From JAWLDA01 sp041686855 (lineage in GTDB: Bacteria > Bacillota > Limnochordia > DTU080 > RSA5), in the NCBI GenBank assembly GCA_041686855.1, contig JAWLDA010000010.1, positions 62,001 through 126,000 on the forward strand: DNA of 64,000 nt, given 5' to 3'. The notes beneath the pieces were generated by a model that was not told the DNA's origin, ran no database searches, and was given only the letters and a program-made list of their open reading frames with translations. The translations under genes and the position numbers were made by a program. Position 1 is the first letter of the stretch. Each line of letters opens with the position of its first letter. Shown here one piece after another: positions 9,108 to 17,899 of this stretch.

Positions 9108-10129
9108 AGCTCGATTGGTACGACGTCGTGTCATGGGGTGTCGAAGGGAAAGGGTGGAGCGATACCATTAAGCCTTTCGATCGGCTGCCTCGGCACGCCG
9201 AAGGGGTGGTGCGGGACGTCGTGTGGAATTTGAGTCGCCATTCGGCCGGACTGTTGACGCGCTTCGAGACGGATGCGCGCTCCATCGACGCTCGTTGGGT
9301 GCTGCAGTCTGAGAGGCTTGCTCAACCCCACACCCCTGCTTCGGCGGTGAGCGGTGTCGATTTGTACGCGCTGGATTCCGAGGGTGCTTGGCGGTGGGTG
9401 GCCTCTTCGAAGCCACAGAGCTTTCCTACCGTTGAGGCGCGGCTGATCGAAGGCCTCGATGGTGAGAGACGCACGTACATGATGTACTTACCGCTCTACA
9501 ACGGAGTCGATTCCCTCGAGATTGGGGTGCCGCAGGGTGCGTCGTTTGTGGGCATTCCGCCGCGGCGGGAGCGCCCCGTCGTCTACTACGGCACCTCCAT
9601 TGTTCACGGCGCCTCGGCGTCTCGCCCCGGAATGGCGCACGTCGCTATCTTGGGACGGCGGTTGGGGGTTCCGTTTCTCAATTTGGGATTCTCCGGGAAT
9701 GGCCAGATGGAACCTGAGATTGCCACGCTCCTCGCTGAGCTCGACCCTCGTGTCTACGTGATCGACTGCCTGCCCAATATGGAAGGCGATCTGGTGCGCG
9801 AACGGGCAGCTCCGCTGGTGCGGACGATCCATGAAGCTCGGCCCACGACGCCAATCGTGTTGGTTGAAGACAGGACCTATCCTCACGCGTACTGGGTGCA
9901 ACGCTTGAGGGCGCGTCACGAAGCGAGCCGTGCGGCCTTGCGGGAAGCGTACGAGATGGCGCGTGGCGAGGGCGTTGAAACGTTGGTGTACGTGCCGGGA
10001 GAGACGCTGCTCGGCGCCGATGGCGACGACACCGTTGACGGCAGTCACCCGACCGACGTGGGGTTTGTGCGCATGGCCGATCGATTGGAGCCGGTGCTAC
10101 GCCCGCTACTAGGGGGGAATCGCGAGTAG
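9104..10129 (+). CDS. Two-domain SGNH/GDSL-type hydrolase
   Basis: A 341-residue hydrolase starting at a GTG that overlaps the previous stop by four bases, so translation is coupled. The N-terminal part (about 1-150) is a beta-sandwich-like domain typical of bacterial carbohydrate-esterase SGNH proteins. The catalytic part has the serine block YYGTSIVHGASAS, the Gly block GFSGNGQMEPE, and the C-terminal Asp-His pair in DGSHPTD. No signal peptide is evident, so it should act in the cytoplasm, perhaps removing acyl groups from imported sugars before the neighbouring dehydrogenase acts (inference). Confidence 0.85.
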   Translation: MKLDWYDVVSWGVEGKGWSDTIKPFDRLPRHAEGVVRDVVWNLSRHSAGLLTRFETDARSIDARWVLQSERLAQPHTPASAVSGVDLYALDSEGAWRWVASSKPQSFPTVEARLIEGLDGERRTYMMYLPLYNGVDSLEIGVPQGASFVGIPPRRERPVVYYGTSIVHGASASRPGMAHVAILGRRLGVPFLNLGFSGNGQMEPEIATLLAELDPRVYVIDCLPNMEGDLVRERAAPLVRTIHEARPTTPIVLVEDRTYPHAYWVQRLRARHEASRAALREAYEMARGEGVETLVYVPGETLLGADGDDTVDGSHPTDVGFVRMADRLEPVLRPLLGGNRE

Positions 10130-10176
10130 AGTAGGGCCTCTACGGCCGGAGCGGCGGCCGGTTATGTGAGAGACTG

Positions 10177-10225
10177 CAGGCGCGGTACGAAAACGTATTG
10201 ACGTTTCGGCCGCGCCTGTGTTATT
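10177..10225 (+). terminator. Intrinsic terminator after the SGNH hydrolase
   Basis: The arms CAGGCGCGG (10177-10185) and CCGCGCCTG (10210-10218) pair perfectly. Inside them CGAAAACGT and ACGTTTCG extend the stem. A T-rich stretch follows. The loop side overlaps the candidate -35 of the next operon. Confidence 0.75.
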
Positions 10226-10227
10226 GT
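10198..10227 (+). promoter_or_regulatory. Candidate sigma-A-type promoter of the Ytr-like operon
   Basis: TTGACG at 10198-10203 and TATTGT at 10222-10227 with an 18-bp spacer. The predicted start point falls inside the palindrome at 10232-10253. Because the -35 also lies in the terminator hairpin, the exact hexamers are uncertain. Confidence 0.45.
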
Positions 10228-10231
10228 TTCG

Positions 10232-10253
10232 GTGTACTAGATATCTAGTGCAC
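10232..10253. promoter_or_regulatory. Palindromic operator, probably for the GntR/YtrA-type regulator
   Basis: Half-sites GTGTACTAGAT (10232-10242) and ATCTAGTGCAC (10243-10253) are inverted repeats matching at 10 of 11 positions, centred on GATATC. It sits between the candidate promoter and the first gene of an operon that encodes a GntR regulator as its second gene, the usual arrangement for autoregulated YtrA-family repressors. Confidence 0.75.
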
Positions 10254-10290
10254 TAGGAATATAGGATTGGGAGTCAAGACGGAGGGGAGG

Positions 10291-10683
10291 ATGTCGATGA
10301 GACGCACTACGCATGGCGCTTACGCTCTTGCCGCTTGGCTACTCGTGGCCAGTGTCGCGTACCAGACGTTTCTCGCCGGGGTGGCAGTCTTCGGTGGTCC
10401 TCAGCATTGGGCGCGCCACACGGGATTCGTCCACGTATTCGAGTTCATTCCCTTGCTCATGATCGTGCTGGCTCTCGTTGCACGAGTGCCGCGCCAACAG
10501 GGACTCTACCTGTACCCCTTCGCACTTTGGCTCATGATTGGCGCTCAGTACGGTTTGGCGGCGGCAGGACCTGCGATGATCGCAGCGTTGCATCCGGTGA
10601 ATGCGTTGGCTATCTTTTGGATCTCGGTCCTCCTCGCGCGGAGGGCGACCGAGACGTTCAAGGACGAGCGCCGGGGAGGGTAG
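10291..10683 (+). CDS. Small four-helix membrane protein, DUF6220-like
   Basis: About 130 residues with four hydrophobic segments and conserved polar features: QTFLAG near the first helix, HTGFVHVFE, an Arg-Pro-Arg turn after helix 2, and LHPVNALAIFW before the last helix. The His/LHPVNA pattern resembles the DUF6220 family as I recall it. GGAGGGGAGG directly precedes the ATG at 10291; ATG 10297 is equally possible. It is the first gene of the GntR/ABC operon and ends 7 bp before the regulator. Its role is unknown; B. subtilis ytr operons also begin with a small membrane protein. Confidence 0.7.
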   Translation: MSMRRTTHGAYALAAWLLVASVAYQTFLAGVAVFGGPQHWARHTGFVHVFEFIPLLMIVLALVARVPRQQGLYLYPFALWLMIGAQYGLAAAGPAMIAALHPVNALAIFWISVLLARRATETFKDERRGG

Positions 10684-10690
10684 GGAGACG

Positions 10691-11062
10691 ATGCAACTCA
10701 CATTGAATCAGAACACCCCCATTTACCAACAAATCATTGATGAGTTTAAACGCAGGATAGCACGAGGAGAGCTGGGTCCAGGCGACCGGATCCCCTCGCA
10801 ACGGGAGTTGGCGACAATGATCCAAGTAAACCCTAACACTGTTCAACGGGCGTACCGGGAGATGGAGCAGGCGCAGATCTCCGAGACGCTGCGCGGTCAG
10901 GGGACGTTCATCTGCAACGATTCCACCCTCGTCGCCTCGATTCGTGACGAGATGGCCAAGGACGCATTGGACGCTTTCGTCCAGGAGATGCGGGCGCTCG
11001 GCTACTCCTGCGAGCAAGTGACCCGCATGGTGCAAACAGCGTACGACCAAGAACGCTCTTAA
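10691..11062 (+). CDS. GntR-family transcriptional regulator, YtrA subfamily
   Basis: A 123-residue repressor. A winged helix-turn-helix occupies about residues 10-75 (PIYQQIIDEFKRRIARGEL, PGDRIPSQRELA, VNPNTVQRAYREME, GQGTFI) followed by only a short ~45-residue helical C-terminus, the hallmark of the YtrA subfamily, which lacks a large ligand domain. It is encoded inside the ABC operon it most likely controls through the palindrome at 10232. YtrA relatives in Firmicutes derepress ABC transporters in response to cell-wall-active peptides; the same role here is inferred. Confidence 0.9.
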   Translation: MQLTLNQNTPIYQQIIDEFKRRIARGELGPGDRIPSQRELATMIQVNPNTVQRAYREMEQAQISETLRGQGTFICNDSTLVASIRDEMAKDALDAFVQEMRALGYSCEQVTRMVQTAYDQERS

Positions 11063-11075
11063 TGAGGTGATTCCC

Positions 11076-11771
11076 TTGGCACGAGTTGAGTTTGAACATG
11101 TTGTGAAACGATTTGGCGGTACGGATGCGATTTCCGATTTAACCGTGACGATCGACGAGGGTGTCATCCTTGGTCTCCTCGGACCAAACGGCAGTGGAAA
11201 GTCGACGATGCTCAAGCTGATCAGTGGCCTTTACCGGCCCGATTCGGGGCGTGTGAGTATCGACGGTGAGCAGCCTTCGCCCAAAACGAAAGCGAAGGTA
11301 TCGTACTTGCCTGAGATCGATCACCTCTATAGCTGGATGAGCGTCGCTGGGGTGCTCGAGTACGTTGGGGCGTTTTACCGGGATTGGCAACCTAAGCGAG
11401 CCGCCGAGTTGCTGGAGTTTATGGGACTCCAGCCGAAAGCGAAGGTAGGCAAGCTCTCCAAGGGGATGCGGGCCCGACTCAAGATCGTCGTTGCGATGAG
11501 CCGCGAAGCCGGCATAATCCTCCTCGATGAGCCACTTTCGGGGATTGACCCTCCGTCCCGCTCAAAGGTGCTCAAGGCCATCGTCTCGGAGTTTCGCGTG
11601 GGGAGTCAAACGATCGTGATGTCAACTCATGATGTCGTCGAGACCGAGGCCCTTTTTGAGCGGGTGATCTTTTTAAAAGACGGAACGGTGGCACTCTCGG
11701 GTGAAGCCGAACGCTTGCGTGAGGAGCGGGGCACGTCGATTCGAGACCTGTTTGAAGAGGTGTATGCATGA
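11076..11771 (+). CDS. ABC transporter ATP-binding protein, YtrB-like
   Basis: A 231-residue ATPase. Walker A GPNGSGKST, signature LSKGMRARL in place of LSGGQ, Walker B IILLDEP and switch MSTHD are all present. The degenerate signature is typical of ABC-2 exporters paired with YtrA regulators. I choose the TTG at 11076 because GAGGTGA lies six bases upstream; a GTG at 11067 would sit inside that site. It overlaps the next gene by four bases (ATGA), so ATPase and permease are translationally coupled. Confidence 0.9.
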   Translation: MARVEFEHVVKRFGGTDAISDLTVTIDEGVILGLLGPNGSGKSTMLKLISGLYRPDSGRVSIDGEQPSPKTKAKVSYLPEIDHLYSWMSVAGVLEYVGAFYRDWQPKRAAELLEFMGLQPKAKVGKLSKGMRARLKIVVAMSREAGIILLDEPLSGIDPPSRSKVLKAIVSEFRVGSQTIVMSTHDVVETEALFERVIFLKDGTVALSGEAERLREERGTSIRDLFEEVYA

Positions 11772-12535
11772 TGTGGTGGCAGCAATTTAAGAAAGAGTTG
11801 CAGGGGCACAGGATCGATTTCGCACTGATTGCTGGGGCGTTGCTCGTCTGGCTTCTCTTTTTGGTCTCGCGTGTGGGCGCCTGGTCCGACGAAGTGATTC
11901 TGGCCATCTACTGGTTTCCGATGGGCTTCTTGCCGATCTGGGCCCTTTGGACGTCCGTCCAGTTGTATCGGCACGAATGGCGCGAGAACACGAGTTACCT
12001 TATGCTCAGTCTACCGGTGCGTGCCTGGATCATTACGTCGGCCAAGCTCGCCGTGTTGGTTGCAGGAGTCGTTGGATTCTCGTCGGTCATCTTAGCGGGT
12101 GGACTCCTTCTCGTGGAGCGTACCGGCATCTTGAGCGGCCTGGGCGACATTCACGACTTAGCGAGCGTGCCGCTCGAGTGGGTATTCAAGATGGGGTTGC
12201 TCGGTTACGCGTGGAGTGTCGGTGGGATCGTCCTCCTGGCGTTGCTTGCGCAGTGGGCGTACGTGTTTAGTCGGCTGTTTAATCGGTTTCAAGGATTGGT
12301 GATGGCTTGGACGTGGTTGGTCACCTTTTGGCTGATGGGAAGGGTTGTAGACCTAGGTGGCCGCCTCTTGACGTGGTTGCCCGACTTTTACCTGCGCATG
12401 CCGGATATGGCCGGTGAGGGGCTGCACTTGCACCGAGTAGCGCTTGAGAGCGGTCCGTTTTGGGCGCTGATCCTCTTTGTCGTCGGCCTCTACACCCTCC
12501 TCAACCTCACGGTCGAACGGGCTGTCGAAGTATGA
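11768..12535 (+). CDS. ABC-2-type membrane permease (partner of the YtrB-like ATPase)
   Basis: A 255-residue polytopic membrane protein with about six hydrophobic segments, opening MMWWQQFKKELQGHRIDFAL, a typical ABC-2 cytoplasmic lead-in. Little sequence conservation is expected in this family; assignment rests on topology, coupling to the ATPase by a four-base overlap and operon position (equivalent to ytrC/ytrD). Substrate unknown; envelope-stress or peptide-antibiotic defence is the likely setting. Confidence 0.8.
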   Translation: MMWWQQFKKELQGHRIDFALIAGALLVWLLFLVSRVGAWSDEVILAIYWFPMGFLPIWALWTSVQLYRHEWRENTSYLMLSLPVRAWIITSAKLAVLVAGVVGFSSVILAGGLLLVERTGILSGLGDIHDLASVPLEWVFKMGLLGYAWSVGGIVLLALLAQWAYVFSRLFNRFQGLVMAWTWLVTFWLMGRVVDLGGRLLTWLPDFYLRMPDMAGEGLHLHRVALESGPFWALILFVVGLYTLLNLTVERAVEV

Positions 12536-12578
12536 TGGGGCGCCAGCGAACACCAGCCGTAGAAATGGAGGAGCCAGC

Positions 12579-13700
12579 ATGCAAACACGACGAACGTTGA
12601 TCATCGCCTTTTACCTGGTATCGCTCGCCGCCGTCTTAGACGCTCTCTTTGGCGGGCCCGGAGCCTTTGGCAGCATCTTTGATCAGACGGTAGGACAGTT
12701 TGATCCGGGTTCACGAGCTCGGGAGATCCAGTCACCACCATCGTTTGAACGAAGTGAAAGCCTGGATTCGGTGCCGAACCCCCAGTGGATTGCCGTCGAA
12801 TCGATGCACGGTAACCTTCGAGTCACCCGAGCCGCGGACGATGAGGCGATGGCGGAGTACTCAGTGAAGGTTTGGGGTTCAAACACTGAAGTAGCGGAGA
12901 ACTTTGCGGAGCGTGTGCGCGTGGCTTGGCACAAGGAAGATGGCGGCGCTCGCCTCCGGCTGGAGCAGCCTGAGACTCTGCCCGCAGGGATTCGACATGT
13001 GCGGGTAGACGTCCAGTTGGAGTTGCCACGGGACGTGGACGCGACGATCAGTCACTTTGGAAATGTAGAAGCGACGGATATCGAAGGGTCACTCTCATTG
13101 AACCACACCGCCGGAGAAGCGTCGCTGCGCGGCCTAAGAGGGCCGGTCGCGATAACGAGCCGCTTCTCGTCGGTGCAAGCCAGCGATATTTATGGAGACG
13201 TCTCGCTTGAGCACGTGGGCGGCGAAGTCTCGATGGAGTCGGTACACGGCGCAGTGATGGGAACGAAGCGTGCGGGAGAGATTACTCTTGTCGCCGTGGA
13301 CGGACCGGTCGAGATGGAGGTTTCACAAGGCGCTGGAACGTTTAGAAGCGTTCATGACGATGTGCGCCTAACAGGAGGCTTCGGCAGTTTGCGCATCGAC
13401 GACGTCGACGGAAATGTGAGCGTCGACGCGCAGATGGGCGAAGTTTCCGTCCAGGGATTGCGTCAAGGAGCGAAGATTACCATGCAATTTGGCGAAGTCT
13501 CGGTAGGGCTGGCCGGACCCGGTGGTTGGAACGTCAACGCCATCGCCGAGCGCGGTGAGGTTGAGAGCAATCTCAACCTAGAGCGGCGGCGCAATGGGTC
13601 TCGCACCGAACTGACCGGAGTCGTCGGTGACGGGAATCACGAATTGAGTCTCGAAGTGAACCAAGGAGCGGCGCGGATCATTGGTCCGCCTGCGGGATAA
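12579..13700 (+). CDS. DUF4097 family beta-strand repeat protein, membrane-anchored
   Basis: A 373-residue protein with one N-terminal hydrophobic anchor (TLIIAFYLVSLAAVLDALF) and then a long run of short beta repeats rich in Gly, Asp and Val (for example SLNHTAGEASLRGLRGPVA, DVSLEHVGGEVSMESVHG), the pattern of DUF4097 beta-helix/adhesin-like domains. GGAGGAG precedes the ATG at 12579. The beta-helix is predicted outside the membrane. It lies between the two ABC systems of the operon. DUF4097 proteins are often encoded with regulators and transporters of envelope-stress loci, but their function is not known. Confidence 0.8.
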   Translation: MQTRRTLIIAFYLVSLAAVLDALFGGPGAFGSIFDQTVGQFDPGSRAREIQSPPSFERSESLDSVPNPQWIAVESMHGNLRVTRAADDEAMAEYSVKVWGSNTEVAENFAERVRVAWHKEDGGARLRLEQPETLPAGIRHVRVDVQLELPRDVDATISHFGNVEATDIEGSLSLNHTAGEASLRGLRGPVAITSRFSSVQASDIYGDVSLEHVGGEVSMESVHGAVMGTKRAGEITLVAVDGPVEMEVSQGAGTFRSVHDDVRLTGGFGSLRIDDVDGNVSVDAQMGEVSVQGLRQGAKITMQFGEVSVGLAGPGGWNVNAIAERGEVESNLNLERRRNGSRTELTGVVGDGNHELSLEVNQGAARIIGPPAG

Positions 13701-13710
13701 TGAGTCAGAC

Positions 13711-13742
13711 GGCGCCGCACCGGTCTGGGGTGCGGCGCCTTT
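13711..13742 (+). terminator. Mid-operon intrinsic terminator or attenuator
   Basis: GGCGCCGCACC pairs with GGTGCGGCGCC around a short loop and is followed by TTT. It separates the DUF4097 gene from the downstream LolD-like ATPase gene, so expression of the second transporter may be reduced or separately initiated. Confidence 0.75.
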
Positions 13743-13764
13743 CGCCAACGATGGAGTGGTTGTC

Positions 13765-14511
13765 ATGTCGGATGCACACTTGATCCGTCTGAAACAGGTG
13801 GTCAAAAGGTACGAAAGCGACGCCGGGACGTTCACTGCGCTCAAGGGCGTCGACCTCACGGTGGGCGGTGGCGAGTTTGTCGCGGTAATTGGTAAATCGG
13901 GGAGCGGCAAGTCGACCTTGATCAACATGATTACAGGGATTGACCGGCCTACTTCCGGTGAAGTGGTAGTCGGCGAGACGCAGGTGCACCGACTCAGTGA
14001 GGGGAGGATGGCTGAGTGGCGCGGACGTACCTTGGGTGTCGTCTTTCAGTTTTTTCAACTCCTCCCGACGCTTTCGGTCGTCGAGAATGTGATGCTGCCC
14101 ATGGACTTTTGCCGTACGTATCCGTCGCGGGAACGACGGGGGCGGGCGATGGCTCTACTTGAGCAGGTCGAGATGGCTGAACATGCCCACAAGCTACCCA
14201 CCGCGATCTCCGGCGGGCAACAGCAGCGAGTAGCGATCGCTCGAGCCCTAGCCAATGACCCCCCGATCCTCGTCGCCGACGAGCCGACCGGTAACCTCGA
14301 TTCGAGGACCGCGGATTCAGTCTTTCGACTCTTTGAGGAGTTGGTGGCGCAAGGGAAGACGATTGTGATGGTGACGCACGACGACGATTTGTCCGAGCGC
14401 GTCACTCGCACGATCACCATCGCCGACGGAGAGATCGCCTCTGAGACGTTTAACGAGGAGAAGGCCGAGAGCCTCCGGGCCATTCGAGTGAGGGAGCGCC
14501 CTCATGATTAG
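13765..14511 (+). CDS. ABC transporter ATP-binding protein, MacB/LolD/YtrE-type
   Basis: A 248-residue ATPase with Walker A GKSGSGKST, Q-loop VFQFFQLLPTLSVVENV, signature ISGGQQQRVAIARAL, Walker B ILVADEPTGNLDS and switch MVTHD. The LPTLSVVENVMLP and ADEPTGNLDS features are diagnostic of the FtsE/LolD/MacB class that works with FtsX-type permeases by mechanotransmission rather than classical transport. ATG 13765 is preceded by GGAGTGG. It overlaps the FtsX-type permease gene by eight bases. Confidence 0.93.
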   Translation: MSDAHLIRLKQVVKRYESDAGTFTALKGVDLTVGGGEFVAVIGKSGSGKSTLINMITGIDRPTSGEVVVGETQVHRLSEGRMAEWRGRTLGVVFQFFQLLPTLSVVENVMLPMDFCRTYPSRERRGRAMALLEQVEMAEHAHKLPTAISGGQQQRVAIARALANDPPILVADEPTGNLDSRTADSVFRLFEELVAQGKTIVMVTHDDDLSERVTRTITIADGEIASETFNEEKAESLRAIRVRERPHD

Positions 14512-16897
14512 TCCACGGTGGCGCAAGGTGTTGCGAGACTTGTCGGGCAACAAAGTGCGCACTCTCCTCGTCGTCGCTTCGATCGCCATCGGCGTCTTTG
14601 CCGTCGGTTTGATTGCCGCGACCAATGTGCTCCTCTCGCGTGAGTTGACGCAGAGTTACCTTTCCGTCAACCCATCGAGCGCTGTGTTGTACACGGACCC
14701 GTTTGATCAGGAGCTCGTCAACGCCGTGCGAAAGATGCCTGAGGTGCAGGCCGCTGAGGGGCGCCGCAGTGTCAACGTGCGTCTCAAGGTAGCAGAGGAT
14801 GAGTGGCGCAACATGACGCTTTTCGTCCTCGCCGACTACGACGATGTGAGAATCGATCAGGTCCGCCCCGAACGGGGGGAGTGGGGGCCGTCACGACGTG
14901 AAGTGATGTTGGAGCGGGCCTCGTTAGGGGTGACAGGCCGGGGACTTGGTGAATCGCTGCTCATAGAGACGCCCGAAGGTCGCGAGCGAGAGCTTCGCAT
15001 CGTCGGACTCGCGCACGATCTGAACCAGTTTCCCACACCGCTTTCGGGGGTCGCCTACGGTTACATAACTTTCGAGACATTGGAATGGTTAGGCTGGGCG
15101 CGCAACTTCAATGAGTTGCACATCGTCACGGCCGGTAACCCTCACGACCCAGGAGAGACGGAGAGTGTGCGCCGCAACGCTGAGCGTGTCCAACAGCAGG
15201 TGGAGCGGAGCGGCCGAGTCGTTCACTGGACCTGGCTCCCGACGCCGGGGAAGCACCCCGCGGAGGACGTAATTCAGCCCCTTCTTCTCATCTTGGGTGT
15301 TTTAGGACTCCTCTCCCTGACGATGAGTGGTTTCCTTGTGGCTAACACCCTCACGGCCATTTTGACACAGCACGTCCGCCAAATCGGCGTGATGAAGGCG
15401 ATTGGAGCCCGTGCTCACCAGGTGATACGCATGTACTACGGTCTGGTGCTTGCGTTCAGTCTGCTCGCTCTTGCGGTCGGCATCCCCGCGGCGGCGATAG
15501 GGGCGCGCCTTGTCACCGATTTTATGGCAGGTTTGGTCAACTTTGATGTGCAGAGTTACCAGTTGCCGCCCGGTGTCCTGCTCTTGGAGATTACCGTGGG
15601 GCTCGTGGTGCCACTTGCAGCGGCAACGTACCCGGTGCTCACGGGGGCGCGCCTCACGGTGCGCGAGGCGATCAGCGATCACGGGCCCGGACAAGGCGCC
15701 CACGGTCAGGGGCTGATTGACCGCATGGTCGAGCGTGTCCGCGGCCTGTCTAGACCCCTTTTGTTGTCCCTGCGCAACACCTTTCGTCGGAAGGGCAGGT
15801 TGGCCATGACGTTGGTGACGCTCACCCTCGGTGGCGCCATCTTTGTTGGCGTGATGAGCGTTCATCAGTCGTTGTTGCTCACGTTGGACGAGGCCTTAAA
15901 GTACTGGAACTTTGATGTTGGCGTACAGTTTGGACGGTCATACCGCGTCGAGCAGATCAAAGGTGAAGCGATGCGGGTTCCCGGGGTGCTCGCCGCAGAG
16001 AATTGGGGTATCACGGGAGTCCGCTTACAGCGGGAAGACGGGACCGAGAGTGGGAATTACCAATTGGTCGCGCCGCCGAGTGGCTCTCAAATGATCCAGC
16101 CTGAAGTGATGGCCGGACGGTGGTTGGTGCCCGAGGACGAGAATGCGATCGTTATCAACAGCGACGTGCTCAAAGAGGAGAGCGGGTTGGGCGTCGGTGA
16201 CGATGTGACGTTGAAGCTCGACGGGCGAGAGCACGATTGGCGAGTGGTGGGCATCGTTCGGAGCGCGCTCTCAGGGCCGTCGGTGTACACCAACTACGAG
16301 TACTTTGCTCGGGTGATGCGCAACGTCGGTCGGTCGAACAACGTGCGGCTCCTTACGAACGCGGACGACCCGGCCGCCCTCAACCGGATGGCGGTTGCGC
16401 TGCAGGAGCATTTCGAAGCCGTTGGCATGCAGGTTCGCTCGACCGAGACCATCGCCCAGGTGAGGGAGCCCATCCTCTTTCAGTTCAACATCTTGGTGGT
16501 CTTTCTCTTGATCATGGCGACGTTGTTGGCCGTCGTGGGCGCATTAGGGTTGACCGGGACGATGAGCATCAATGTGTTGGAACGCATTCGCGAGATCGGC
16601 GTCATGCGTGCCATTGGGGCGTCGAGCCGCTCCATCATGCAGTTAGTGATGGTTGAAGGGGTGTTGATTGCACTGATTAGTTGGGTGCTGGGCAGCCTGT
16701 TGGCGATCCCGCTTAGCCGGTTGCTCTCGTACATCGTCGGTATGGCGTTTATGCAGGCGCCACTCAGCTACACGTTTTCGCAGGTAGGACTCCTCCTGTG
16801 GCTTGGGATCGTCTTGGTCCTAGCGGGAGTTGCCAGCCTCCTGCCCGCGTGGAATGCGTCAAGGTTGACGGTGCGAGATGTGCTTGCTTACGAGTAA
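14504..16897 (+). CDS. FtsX/MacB-type ABC permease, duplicated
   Basis: A 797-residue permease with two FtsX domains in tandem. The first begins with a helix (VRTLLVVASIAIGVFAVGLI), a large MacB-like periplasmic domain (about 50-250) and three more helices (VIQPLLLILGVLGLLSLTMS onward). The second repeats this plan from about residue 420 (RLAMTLVTLTLGGAIFVGVM) to the end. Each half has the conserved VMKAIGA or VMRAIGA motif. Equivalent to ytrF or the AttFGH/PF02687 double permeases. With the preceding ATPase and following HlyD-type adaptor it should form an efflux or lipoprotein-release machine spanning the periplasm. Confidence 0.9.
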   Translation: MISPRWRKVLRDLSGNKVRTLLVVASIAIGVFAVGLIAATNVLLSRELTQSYLSVNPSSAVLYTDPFDQELVNAVRKMPEVQAAEGRRSVNVRLKVAEDEWRNMTLFVLADYDDVRIDQVRPERGEWGPSRREVMLERASLGVTGRGLGESLLIETPEGRERELRIVGLAHDLNQFPTPLSGVAYGYITFETLEWLGWARNFNELHIVTAGNPHDPGETESVRRNAERVQQQVERSGRVVHWTWLPTPGKHPAEDVIQPLLLILGVLGLLSLTMSGFLVANTLTAILTQHVRQIGVMKAIGARAHQVIRMYYGLVLAFSLLALAVGIPAAAIGARLVTDFMAGLVNFDVQSYQLPPGVLLLEITVGLVVPLAAATYPVLTGARLTVREAISDHGPGQGAHGQGLIDRMVERVRGLSRPLLLSLRNTFRRKGRLAMTLVTLTLGGAIFVGVMSVHQSLLLTLDEALKYWNFDVGVQFGRSYRVEQIKGEAMRVPGVLAAENWGITGVRLQREDGTESGNYQLVAPPSGSQMIQPEVMAGRWLVPEDENAIVINSDVLKEESGLGVGDDVTLKLDGREHDWRVVGIVRSALSGPSVYTNYEYFARVMRNVGRSNNVRLLTNADDPAALNRMAVALQEHFEAVGMQVRSTETIAQVREPILFQFNILVVFLLIMATLLAVVGALGLTGTMSINVLERIREIGVMRAIGASSRSIMQLVMVEGVLIALISWVLGSLLAIPLSRLLSYIVGMAFMQAPLSYTFSQVGLLLWLGIVLVLAGVASLLPAWNASRLTVRDVLAYE

Positions 16898-16930
16898 TGC
16901 AACGCGTTTGGAAGTTTTGATGGAAGGTTG

Positions 16931-17890
16931 ATGTACGTGAAGCGGTTTGTAGGTGGACTTGTTATCCTTGTTCTTTTGGTGGCCGGGGCGTACACGCTGT
17001 GGGGGCGCGACAAGCAAGAGAAGCCGGCAGAGGCAGCCAATCAGTCGGCGGTTGATATTCCACCGGTAAAGGCGCCCAAGGTCGTGATTGCCGACGCTAC
17101 GGTCGTGCCGGTCCGGCACGCTGCACTCAGTTTTGGTGGGGGTGGGACCTTAGCAGAGTTGCTCGTCAACGAGGGCGACTCTGTGGAGGCCGGAGCGCTG
17201 TTGATGCGACAGGAGAGTGCCCGTCAAGAGGCAGCCCTGGCCCAGGCCCGGGCGCAGTTGAGTCGAGCTGAGGCCGCCTTGGCCGAGCTAAAGAGCGGCC
17301 CGCGTCCGCAGGAAGTCGCGTCGGCAGAAGCGGCGCTGGACGCTGCTCGCGCACAGTTGGCGAAAGTGGAGGTCGTTGGCCCGCCTCTTGAGATTACGGT
17401 GGCCGACGCCCAGGTGAGGCGACTCACAGCTCAGCTGGACCTCGTGAAGTCGGGGGCTCGTCCGGAGAGCATTCGAGCGGCGGAGGCTGAAGTCCAAGCG
17501 GCGCGCGCCGCTCTTGCTCAGGCGCAAGCTGCGCTGGACGAGACCGAGTTGCGGGCGCCGTTCTCCGGAGTGATCGCAGCGGTGGAGAGCCGCGTCGGTG
17601 AATACGTCGGGCCGGGCACACCGATCGTGTGGTTAGGGGATACGTCCGAGTGGCGACTCGAGACGGAAGACCTGACGGAGTTGGGCGTAGTCCGAGTGCG
17701 TGAAGGAAGCACGGCAGCGATTACATTTGACGCTCTGCCTGACGTGGAGATCGCCGGACGGGTGATCGGCATCAAACCGCTTGGAGAGAACCGGCTGGGC
17801 GATATCACTTATCAAGCTGTCGTGGCACTCGACGAACTCGATCCGCGCCTGCGGTGGAACATGACGGCCGCGGTCACGATAGAGGAGTGA
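16931..17890 (+). CDS. HlyD/MacA-type periplasmic adaptor (membrane fusion protein)
   Basis: About 319 residues. A single N-terminal helix (about 5-23), a split lipoyl domain (FGGGGTLAELLVNEGDSVEAG and TELRAPFSGVIAAVESRVGE), and between them a long Ala/Gln/Glu-rich coiled-coil hairpin containing an internal duplication (LAELKSGPRPQEVASAEA and LDLVKSGARPESIRAAEA). A C-terminal beta-barrel follows. It would link the FtsX-type pump to the outer envelope and closes the operon begun at 10291. The ATG at 16931 has a close GGAAGG; GTG 16937 is an alternative. Its stop is nine bases from the convergent MFS gene. Confidence 0.88.
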   Translation: MYVKRFVGGLVILVLLVAGAYTLWGRDKQEKPAEAANQSAVDIPPVKAPKVVIADATVVPVRHAALSFGGGGTLAELLVNEGDSVEAGALLMRQESARQEAALAQARAQLSRAEAALAELKSGPRPQEVASAEAALDAARAQLAKVEVVGPPLEITVADAQVRRLTAQLDLVKSGARPESIRAAEAEVQAARAALAQAQAALDETELRAPFSGVIAAVESRVGEYVGPGTPIVWLGDTSEWRLETEDLTELGVVRVREGSTAAITFDALPDVEIAGRVIGIKPLGENRLGDITYQAVVALDELDPRLRWNMTAAVTIEE

Positions 17891-17899
17891 CCCTTGCCG

